Assembly: GCA_910579485.1 (NCBI GenBank)
Contig: CAJTVO010000079.1
Coordinates: 1 to 16,313, forward strand
Direction of reading: 5' to 3'
Source of the DNA: an uncultured Oscillospiraceae bacterium
GTDB taxonomy: Bacteria; Bacillota; Clostridia; Oscillospirales; Oscillospiraceae
DNA: 16,313 nt
The position numbers and the translations under genes are program-made. This document shows positions 6,265 through 11,453 of the stretch, in pieces. The stretch's first letter is position 1. Each line of letters opens with the position of its first letter. The notes below the pieces were generated by a model that saw nothing but the letters and a program-made list of their open reading frames with translations, searched no databases and had not been told where the DNA came from.

Positions 6265-7572
6265 TCAAAGCGAAAAACGGAAAATGCACCTGTGGGACTC
6301 GCCGGTCAAGCGCCGCTGTTCGCTGTCCTCCGGCAGCTCCGCAATTTCCAGCAGCTCCCCGCCCAGCCACTCGCAGGTCTTCCGGGAGGGTTGATTACTC
6401 GGGACGCATACGATGATGACGTACTCCATCCCCTGCCGCCGGGCCAGCTGGAAGAGCAGCTTGCAGGCCTTTCCGGCGTAGTGGTGTCCCCGGTAGGGTT
6501 CGTCGATCTGATAGCCGATGTTTCCGGCGTAATACAGGGCCTCGCTGTGCCCCAGGCGCAGATTGCAGCCGCCTATCTGGACACCGGCGCGGTCCAGAAT
6601 ATCGAAGTGGAAAGCCGGGTCCCACTTTCTCTGGGGATCGTCCGGCGCCAGCTCGACCTGGCGGAGGGATATTTCCTCTGTTTTCAAAAGGTCTGCTTCA
6701 AGGATCATCTTCTTCCTCTCCGGCGCCGTGCCGTATACCACTCTGCCGATCCCTTGGGTGTCCGGCAGGATGTTAACGTGTGCAAATCCCCCGTCCCGCA
6801 TCAGTCCCAGCACGGCGTCCGCCTGACCCGCGCCCACTTCGAAGTACATCCGCCCGCCCTCCGTCAGGGCGGCTTTCCAGTTTCGGACGATGGCGCGGTA
6901 AAAGTTCAGGCCATCCTCCCCGCCGTACAGGGCCAGGTGGGGCTCGAAGTCCTTCACGGACCGGTCCAGCGCCTCCATCTCCCCGCGGGTGATATAGGGC
7001 GGATTGCAGGTGATGCACTGGAACGTGCCGATGGACGCCGGAGGCGGGGCCAGGGCGTCCAGAACATCCGCCTTTACCCGGTCCGCCAGTCCGCACCGCC
7101 GGACGTTCCGGCGGCAGACCTCCAGGGCCTCCTCCGAGATATCCCCCAGCAGCACCCGGCAGTACGGGACGCTGGCCGCCGCCGCCAGTCCCACGCAGCC
7201 GCTGCCGGTACACAGGTCCAGCAGGCGGCACTTCTCCTGAGTGCCCGCAAATTCGATGGCGGCTTCCGCAAGCACCTCCGTATCCACCCGGGGGATCAGC
7301 ACGGCTTCGTTTACCTCCAGGGGCAGGCCGTAAAACTCCCACTCCCCGATGAGGTAGGCCACCGGCTCGCCGCCAACATGCCGCTCCGTCAGGGCGCGGA
7401 CGGCCTCCTCGATCTCCGGGGAGGTATAGAGGGGGCCGTCTCGGTAAAATTCCTCCCGGGTCTTGCCGCTGGCGAAGCACACCAGCTCCCGGGCCTCCAG
7501 CCCCGCGCCGGGGAAGCCCGCCTGGAGGAGCTGGCGGCGGACGTCCAGGTACAGATTTTGGTAGGTGATCAA
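6265..7572 (-). CDS. prmC: PrmC release-factor glutamine methyltransferase fused to a C-terminal GNAT acetyltransferase domain
   Basis: A 435-residue fusion. Residues 1 to about 283 are a complete PrmC/HemK: helical N-terminal domain, EPVAYLIGEWEFYG (69-82), VLIPRVDTE (91-99), SAM-binding DLCTGSGCVG (119-128) and the catalytic NPPY (190-193). PrmC methylates the Gln of the GGQ motif in release factors RF1/RF2. Standalone PrmC is about 280-290 residues, so this half is full length. Residues 289-435 are a full GNAT domain with RGHHYAGKA (361-369), closely related to the free GNAT gene that follows. The junction is short, with no long linker. The start is a TTG at 7572, preceded by GGGGGA. An internal ATG at 6708 with GGAG 9 nt upstream could also give a free GNAT product. 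prfA, the usual neighbour, is absent. Confidence 0.92.
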   Translation of the reverse strand: MITYQNLYLDVRRQLLQAGFPGAGLEARELVCFASGKTREEFYRDGPLYTSPEIEEAVRALTERHVGGEPVAYLIGEWEFYGLPLEVNEAVLIPRVDTEVLAEAAIEFAGTQEKCRLLDLCTGSGCVGLAAAASVPYCRVLLGDISEEALEVCRRNVRRCGLADRVKADVLDALAPPPASIGTFQCITCNPPYITRGEMEALDRSVKDFEPHLALYGGEDGLNFYRAIVRNWKAALTEGGRMYFEVGAGQADAVLGLMRDGGFAHVNILPDTQGIGRVVYGTAPERKKMILEADLLKTEEISLRQVELAPDDPQRKWDPAFHFDILDRAGVQIGGCNLRLGHSEALYYAGNIGYQIDEPYRGHHYAGKACKLLFQLARRQGMEYVIIVCVPSNQPSRKTCEWLGGELLEIAELPEDSEQRRLTGESHRCIFRFSL

Positions 7573-7588
7573 TCGTCTGTCCCCCGGC

Positions 7589-8539
7589 TTACCATTCGTC
7601 CTTGCCCTTCTCGGCGGGGATGACCCGCGTGAGGGCCTCGATGGCCACTTCCATCATGGAGTCGTCGGGCTCGAAGGTGGTGAAGTTCTGCATCCAGAGG
7701 CCGGGCTTGGCCAGGAAGTTGGTCACGGGGTTGTCGTGGCCCCCCACGTAGCGGTTGAACTCGTAGGTGATGCCCACCACCAGGGGCAGGAGCAGGAGCT
7801 GCACCAGCATCCGCAGGAAGACGTTGTCCACCGGGAACAGGGCGAAGATCGCGGTATTGATGAGGATCGCCACGATAATGACGATCAGCAGGAAGCTGGT
7901 GCCGCACCGGGGATGGTGCTTTGACTGGGCGCGGACGTTGTCCACCGTCAGCTCCAGGCCCTTCTCATAGCAGAAGATGGTCTTGTGCTCCGCGCCGTGG
8001 TAGGAGAAGGTCCGGCGGATGTCCTTCATCCGGGACACGGCGATCATATAGGTCATGAAGATGGCGATGCGCAGGATCGCGTCCACCAGGTTCCGGACCA
8101 GGACGCTGTCCGTGAAGCGCTCCACGAAGCTGGCCAGGAAGGTGGGCAGGAGCATGAACAGGCCGATGGAGAAGCACACCGCCAGCACCACGGAGAAACC
8201 GATAACTATTTTTTCCATTTTCTCGTTGCCCAGCTTCTGATCCAGCCACTTCTCGAATTTTGACGGCTCCGCCGTCCCGTCCTCCTCGGGGAAGTAGTCT
8301 GCGGAGAACATGAGGGCTTTTACGCCTTTGACCATACTGTCAAGGAAGGTGACGCTGCCCCGGATCAGAGGCAGGCCCAGGATGGGGTATTTATCCTTGA
8401 TAAGCTTTAATTCTTCTTCCTTGATGACAAGGCCCTCCGGGCCGCGGACCACGATACATTGTTTTTCCGGGCCGCGCATGAGGATGCCCTCGATGAGGGC
8501 TTGGCCTCCGATGGTCGTTTTGAATTGTTTTTCTGACAT
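7589..8539 (-). CDS. DUF1385 (YqhQ-like) integral membrane protein
   Basis: A 316-residue protein with the DUF1385 signatures: GGQALIEGILMRG (11-23), YHGAEHKTI (180-188) and HPRCGTSF (209-216). Three or four hydrophobic segments lie around 110-135, 150-170, 215-235 and 242-258. Function is not established; conserved His and Cys residues suggest metal binding or a catalytic role at the membrane. DUF1385 is commonly found just before prmC in clostridia, and that order is kept here with a 16-base gap. The ATG at 8539 follows AAAGGAA. A 35-codon in-frame extension upstream runs through the hairpin leader and is not credible. Translation would start right after the last leader hairpin. Confidence 0.88.
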   Translation of the reverse strand: MSEKQFKTTIGGQALIEGILMRGPEKQCIVVRGPEGLVIKEEELKLIKDKYPILGLPLIRGSVTFLDSMVKGVKALMFSADYFPEEDGTAEPSKFEKWLDQKLGNEKMEKIVIGFSVVLAVCFSIGLFMLLPTFLASFVERFTDSVLVRNLVDAILRIAIFMTYMIAVSRMKDIRRTFSYHGAEHKTIFCYEKGLELTVDNVRAQSKHHPRCGTSFLLIVIIVAILINTAIFALFPVDNVFLRMLVQLLLLPLVVGITYEFNRYVGGHDNPVTNFLAKPGLWMQNFTTFEPDDSMMEVAIEALTRVIPAEKGKDEW

Positions 8540-8540
8540 A

Positions 8541-8694
8541 GGGTTCCTTTCTTTTCGCCCTTCGGGCGAGAGGGTGGTTATTTCTTTTCGTTGCCCCGGG
8601 GGCTCCGCGCCCCCGGACCCTGCGGGTACTTTTTGTGTGAACAAAAAGTACCCAAAAAGTCACTTAAACCTGGCGGTTTAAGAATCCCTCATTT
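8541..8694 (-). repeat. Composite four-hairpin leader, copy A, upstream of DUF1385
   Basis: Read on the - strand, it holds AATGAGGGATTCTTAA, then four stems. Hairpin 1 pairs 8682-8675 with 8670-8663 (8 bp). Hairpin 2 pairs 8653-8641 with 8636-8624 (13 bp). Hairpin 3 pairs 8616-8609 with 8603-8596 (8 bp, GC). Hairpin 4 is CGCCC-GAA-GGGCG (8568-8556). AAAGAAAGGA and the DUF1385 start follow directly. The same order of elements precedes fchA at 10594-10802, so this is a repeat family and not a private leader. Confidence 0.7.
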
Positions 8695-8836
8695 TTTGTT
8701 TTGTTTGCGCCCAAGGCATAGTCTTGTTTGGCTTAAACCCGCTACCGTCCGCTTCGTGCGCTTTCTGCGTCTATTTCAACATGCGTATCGGTGGTCCCTA
8801 CCGTCTTGCGGGGCTAACTCCCCGGGGTGTGTGCTG
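8695..8836. other. Intergenic stretch, no gene seen
   Basis: Lies between the stop of the DUF6809-like gene and the hairpin leader of DUF1385. It holds a short GGGG/CCCC hairpin near 8808-8825, followed by no clear T-tract. I see no convincing promoter for the - strand DUF1385 unit, so either read-through from 9088 or an atypical promoter is implied. Confidence 0.4.
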
Positions 8837-9088
8837 TTACACTTTTCCTGCCATCGCCTCTATCATCAGCCCTACGCCCAGCCGGAAGCCTTCGCGGAAG
8901 CTGATAAACGCACATTGCTGGTCAGCTTCCACAATGTTTTCCCAGTGCTGTGCTACGAACTTTTCACCCATGACCTTTTCTACCTCATGAAAGAACGCTT
9001 GCTTCACTCCTTGAAGAGCAGGTGGCAGTTCGTCTTCGGGTTCGCCGGGGTAATATTCATTGTGGTAGATGTTCTCTAAAATGCTCAT
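8837..9088 (-). CDS. Small hypothetical protein, DUF6809-like
   Basis: An 83-residue soluble acidic protein. It has an N-terminal LENIYHNEYYP segment, a central helix (AFFHEVEKVMGEKF, about 31-44) and a C-terminal FREGFRLGVGLMIEAM (64-79). That pattern resembles DUF6809 proteins found beside small XRE regulators in gut clostridia; the match is from memory and tentative. The start is well supported by AAGGAGG before the ATG at 9088. A consensus sigma-A promoter drives it (TTGACA 9164-9159, 16-base spacer, TATAAT 9142-9137). It is divergent from the XRE gene, whose product probably represses it. Function unknown. Confidence 0.65.
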   Translation of the reverse strand: MSILENIYHNEYYPGEPEDELPPALQGVKQAFFHEVEKVMGEKFVAQHWENIVEADQQCAFISFREGFRLGVGLMIEAMAGKV

Positions 9089-9136
9089 GTTTTGTCCTCC
9101 TTATTTTGTGTCATATTTTCTGATGTATATAGTGTT

Positions 9137-9164
9137 ATTATATCAGAAATTCTGAGGTTGTCAA
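9137..9164 (-). promoter_or_regulatory. Consensus sigma-A promoter with embedded operator-like palindrome
   Basis: On the - strand, TTGACA (9164-9159) and TATAAT (9142-9137) are separated by 16 bases, a perfect match to both boxes. The spacer contains the hyphenated palindrome CAGAA-A-TTCTG (9144-9154). A further TTCTGAT at 9118-9124 repeats the half site. Together they look like operators for the divergently encoded XRE protein. Confidence 0.8.
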
Positions 9165-9173
9165 GGAGAGATT

Positions 9174-9431
9174 ATGTTTTCAAAAGAATTGTTTGGTCAA
9201 CGGATTCAGGAAATTCGAAAACTACATAATGAGACGCAGAAGGAACTGGGCGTTATCATTGGCACACGGCCGAACAATGTCAGTGACCTGGAAAGTGGAA
9301 AGCGGACGACGACTTCCGAGAACATCGCGAAAATCTGCCGTCATTACCACGTCTCCGCTGATTACTTGCTGGGGCTGTCTGACGACCCCCAGGGGGGATG
9401 TGAGCGGTGGATAGAGGAGGACGCACAGTAG
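9174..9431 (+). CDS. XRE-family helix-turn-helix transcriptional regulator
   Basis: An 85-residue Cro/CI-type DNA-binding protein. The five-helix HTH_3 domain covers about 8-66: FGQRIQEIRKLHNETQKELG, then GTRPNNVSDLESGKRTTTSENIAKICRHYHVSADYLLGL. The recognition helix lies around 34-44. A short acidic tail follows, with no sensor or oligomerisation domain. AAGGAG lies 5 nt before the ATG. The gene is divergent from the DUF6809-like gene across an 85-base region with three TTCTGA-type half sites, so auto- and cross-repression are likely. A following short hairpin (9463-9479) could end its transcript weakly. Confidence 0.9.
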   Translation: MFSKELFGQRIQEIRKLHNETQKELGVIIGTRPNNVSDLESGKRTTTSENIAKICRHYHVSADYLLGLSDDPQGGCERWIEEDAQ

Positions 9432-9462
9432 CCCGGCAGGGCAAAGTTAGAATAAGAAGCAG

Positions 9463-9479
9463 GCCGGAACTGTTCCGGC
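9463..9479 (+). terminator. Weak hairpin after the XRE gene
   Basis: GCCGGAA (9463-9469) pairs with TTCCGGC (9473-9479) around a three-base loop, 31 bases past the XRE stop. There is no T-tract, so it is at best a weak terminator or a 3'-end protecting stem. Confidence 0.35.
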
Positions 9480-9508
9480 GGTACGGCATATTCCAGCAAA
9501 TTACATCC

Positions 9509-9537
9509 TTTACAAATCTGAATAAAGCGGCTATACT
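9509..9537 (+). promoter_or_regulatory. Sigma-A promoter for a structured RNA
   Basis: TTTACA (9509-9514) and TATACT (9532-9537) are separated by an optimal 17 bases; each box matches consensus at 5 of 6 positions. Transcription would start near 9544, just before the closing stem of the RNA described next. Confidence 0.8.
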
Positions 9538-9543
9538 ATACAT

Positions 9544-9693
9544 AGGATAATAGGTGCTTTGAGGTGGTAAATTTCGTTGCAGCCACACGCCGATGGCATG
9601 ACAGGGGAAACCCGAGGGATGCGGGAGAGGCGACGCCCGCCAAAGCACCGACCTGTAGGGGGCCGCAGTCTGCGGTCCCCTCTTTTGGTTTTT
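9544..9693 (+). ncRNA. Unassigned structured RNA or riboswitch-like leader before a methyltransferase gene
   Basis: About 150 bases that are non-coding in practice but highly ordered. A perfect 9-bp closing stem joins GGTGCTTTG (9553-9561) to CAAAGCACC (9641-9649). Inside it are GTGG/CCAC (9564-9567 with 9583-9586), CGCC/GGCG (9588-9591 with 9629-9632), GCAT/ATGC (9596-9599 with 9619-9622) and a GGG-GAAA-CCC hairpin (9604-9613). A competing stem GCGGG/CCCGC (9621-9625 with 9636-9640) would break two of these. An intrinsic terminator follows at once. Promoter, branched fold, competing stem and terminator just ahead of a gene's ribosome binding site fit a transcriptional riboswitch, or a small RNA. 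I compared it by eye with common riboswitch, SRP, 6S and ribozyme consensus patterns and found no match. Confidence 0.6.
9658..9693 (+). terminator. Intrinsic terminator at the end of the structured RNA
   Basis: GGGGGCCGC (9658-9666) pairs with GCGGTCCCC (9672-9680), one G-T pair included, around a five-base loop. A T-rich tract follows at 9681-9693 (TCTTTTGGTTTTT). It ends two bases before the AAAGGAGGG of the methyltransferase gene, the normal place for a regulated terminator. Confidence 0.85.
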
Positions 9694-9709
9694 GAAAGGA
9701 GGGAGTAGC

Positions 9710-10462
9710 ATATCCTTATATGACCGTGCTGATATCTACGACCTGCGCTTCGACCAGCGCGGGTGGGATATCTTCCGGGAGCATTATCAAACCATCTTTT
9801 CCGGTACGGACGTTAAAACGGTGCTGGACTGTTCCATCGGCAGCGGGAATCTGACGCTGGAGCTGGCGGAGCTGGGATATCAGGTCATAGGCTCCAATCT
9901 GAATCAGGCCATGCTGTCCAAGTGCCGGGAAAAGGCGGAGAAGAAGGGCCTTGCGGTCGAGCTGTTCTGTTCCGATTTCCGCGAAATAGACCAGACCGCG
10001 CCGGGAAAATATGACTGTGTGATGAGCACGGGCAACTCCCTGCCCTATGTATCCAACGAGGATGTTTTGCGGACGCTGGCGGCCATGGACCGTCTGGTGA
10101 ACCCCGGCGGGTATCTGTATTTGGACACGCGCAACTGGGATAATATCCTCGCGGAGAACCAGCGGTATTATTTTTACCGCCCTATGTTCCATGACGGCCT
10201 GCGGGTGGACACCATCCAGTTCTGGGAACATCATGGGGATGGGACCATTACCTTCCATATCGTGTTCACGCTGGAAAGGGATGGAAAGGTCCTCCAGCGC
10301 GAGGTGTTCCAGGAGCTTTATCATCCCATCAAGCGGCGCGTTATCGAGGACGCGCTGAAGAAAATGGGATATCAGGTCGAGCGTTTTGCACCCCACCCGG
10401 TTCAAGCTCCGTTTCCGGCAGAGCAGTCCGAGTGGTACTGCATCCTAGCGAAGAAGCGTTAA
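9710..10462 (+). CDS. Class I SAM-dependent methyltransferase with apparent AUA start
   Basis: About 250 residues with a Rossmann methyltransferase fold. Motif I is VLDCSIGSGNLTLEL (38-52) and the post-I strand is VIGSNLNQAML (59-69). Further motifs are FCSDF (86-90), YDCVMSTGNSLPYV (101-114) and NPGGYLYLDTRNW. The residue that normally binds the SAM ribose (Asp/Glu after motif I) appears to be Asn63. It resembles small-molecule methyltransferases of the glycine/sarcosine type, but the substrate is unknown. Start choice is awkward. AAAGGAGGG (9695-9703) is ideally spaced for codon 9710, which is ATA. Residues after it (SLYDRADIYDLRFD) match how such proteins begin. The TTG at 9692 has no ribosome binding site and lies in the terminator T-tract. 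No ATG is in frame nearby. Confidence 0.8.
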   Translation: MSLYDRADIYDLRFDQRGWDIFREHYQTIFSGTDVKTVLDCSIGSGNLTLELAELGYQVIGSNLNQAMLSKCREKAEKKGLAVELFCSDFREIDQTAPGKYDCVMSTGNSLPYVSNEDVLRTLAAMDRLVNPGGYLYLDTRNWDNILAENQRYYFYRPMFHDGLRVDTIQFWEHHGDGTITFHIVFTLERDGKVLQREVFQELYHPIKRRVIEDALKKMGYQVERFAPHPVQAPFPAEQSEWYCILAKKR

Positions 10463-10593
10463 GAGCCGCCGCACCAACGTTCCTGCTGAATCTTCCCGGT
10501 AGGGCGCAACCGCCAACGCTTCGCCCACTGGCGGCCCAGAGAACCGGGCAGAAAAGCCAGTCCATCAGGTCGTAGCGAAAAAATATCCCCCGT
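10463..10593 (+). other. Intergenic stretch with nested inverted repeats
   Basis: No gene is seen. Nested complementary segments occur: CCCGGT (10495-10500) with ACCGGG (10543-10548) encloses CCGCCA (10510-10515) with TGGCGG (10529-10534). Alternatively GGGCG (10502-10506) pairs with CGCCC (10522-10526). No T-tract follows, so I do not call a terminator, though the fold may mark the 3' end of the methyltransferase transcript. Confidence 0.4.
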
Positions 10594-10802
10594 AATGGAG
10601 GAGGATTCTTAAGGAACGTAGTTCCTTAAGCGACCTTTTGCTTCTTTTCGCTCGCGCGAAAAGAAGGCCCCCCGTGGGGCCGCCTACGGCGGCCTTAGCG
10701 CTAAAAGCGCCGCAGAGCGGCGCTTCACGGCCCGACAGGGCAAAACTGATTAAAGAAACTACTTCCCCTCGCGCCCGAAGGGCGCGAAGAAAGGAAAAAA
10801 CT
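10594..10802 (+). repeat. Composite multi-hairpin leader, copy B, upstream of fchA
   Basis: It starts with AATGGAGGAGGATTCTTAAG. Hairpin 1 pairs 10608-10617 with 10621-10630 (10 bp). Hairpin 2 pairs 10641-10651 with 10656-10666 (11 bp). A GC-rich block of overlapping stems follows: 10666-10671 with 10676-10681, 10678-10684 with 10688-10694, and 10707-10713 with 10717-10723. The last hairpin is TCGCGCCC-GAA-GGGCGCGA (10769-10787). AGAAAGGA and the fchA ATG follow. Order and flanking motifs match the leader before DUF1385, while the stems themselves differ in sequence. No clear promoter is seen immediately upstream. Confidence 0.7.
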
Positions 10803-11423
10803 ATGGATTTCGCACAAGCATCCTGCACTGAATTTGTAACCGTTCTGGCCTCCAACGCCCCTGTCCCCGGCGGCGGCGGGGCCTCCGCCCTGGTGGGCGC
10901 CATCGGCACCGCCCTGGGCAACATGGTAGGCTCCCTTACCGTCGGCAAGAAGAAGTACGCCGACGTGGAGGAGGAGATCATCGCCCTCAAGGCCAAGTGC
11001 GACCAGCTCCAGAAGGATCTGCTGGACCAGATCGCCCTGGACGCCAAGGGCTTCGAACCCCTGGCCAAGGCCTACGGCATCCCCAAGGACGACCCCACCC
11101 GCGACAAGGTCCTGGAAGAGGCCACCATCGTTGCCTGCCAGGTGCCCGTAAAGATCATGGAGCTGTGCTGTGAGTCCCTGGACGCCATCAAGGTCTTTGC
11201 CGAGAAGGGCAGCCGTCTGGCGGTCAGCGACGCGGGCTGCGGCGCGGTGTGCGTCAAGGCCGCCCTCCAGGCCGCGTCCCTCAACGTGTTCATCAACACC
11301 AAGACCCTCCAGAACCGGGAGCTGGCCGAGGAAATGAACAAGAAGTGCCTGGGGATGCTGGATAAGTACTGCGCCATGGCGGACGAGATCTTCGAGACCG
11401 TCAAGGGCGGATTCTTCAAATAA
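10803..11423 (+). CDS. fchA: FchA-type methenyl-THF cyclohydrolase / formimino-THF cyclodeaminase family
   Basis: A 206-residue all-helical FTCD-C family protein with the folate-binding PVPGGGGASAL (20-30) and VSDAGCGAVCVKAAL near 140-154. In clostridia FchA hydrolyses 5,10-methenyl-THF to 10-formyl-THF (or deaminates formimino-THF) in the cytosol. No formiminotransferase domain is attached and no glutamate formiminotransferase gene is nearby, which favours the cyclohydrolase role. The ATG at 10803 follows AAAGGA, 7-8 nt away, placed just after the last leader hairpin. A 55-codon in-frame extension runs back through the hairpins and is rejected. It is 30 bases from folD, and the two are surely one transcript. 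Its presence next to a FolD lacking cyclohydrolase residues is functionally suggestive. Confidence 0.9.
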   Translation: MDFAQASCTEFVTVLASNAPVPGGGGASALVGAIGTALGNMVGSLTVGKKKYADVEEEIIALKAKCDQLQKDLLDQIALDAKGFEPLAKAYGIPKDDPTRDKVLEEATIVACQVPVKIMELCCESLDAIKVFAEKGSRLAVSDAGCGAVCVKAALQAASLNVFINTKTLQNRELAEEMNKKCLGMLDKYCAMADEIFETVKGGFFK

Positions 11424-11453
11424 GATTTTAGGGAAAGAGAGGATATATTTACC

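Noticed and set aside
6292..7623. A 443-codon open frame on the + strand opposite prmC
   Set aside because: It is antisense to the PrmC-GNAT gene and shows no recognisable domain, only a compositional shadow.
8540..8644. N-terminal extension of the DUF1385 protein through the leader
   Set aside because: The extra 35 codons translate hairpin DNA and lack a ribosome binding site; the ATG at 8539 has AAAGGAA and begins the conserved protein. The same reasoning removes the extension before fchA (10638-10802).
9553..9649. HDV-like self-cleaving ribozyme
   Set aside because: In HDV-like ribozymes the P1 3' strand lies inside the fold, before P4 and P2'. Here the matching strand closes the whole structure, and no hammerhead core (CTGATGA...GAAA) is present either.
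9544..9693. Cobalamin, SAM, ZTP, THF, fluoride or c-di-GMP riboswitch, SRP or 6S RNA
   Set aside because: The conserved core sequences of these classes as I know them are absent. A covariance search is needed to be certain, so the feature is left unassigned.
9280..9711. A 143-codon open frame on the - strand across the XRE gene and the structured RNA
   Set aside because: It overlaps the XRE gene, a promoter, an RNA with paired stems and a terminator; the peptide shows no domain and no ribosome binding site precedes it.
10495..10548. Integron attC-like folded site
   Set aside because: The nested inverted repeats lack the characteristic GTTRRRY-type ends, and no integrase or cassette array is nearby.
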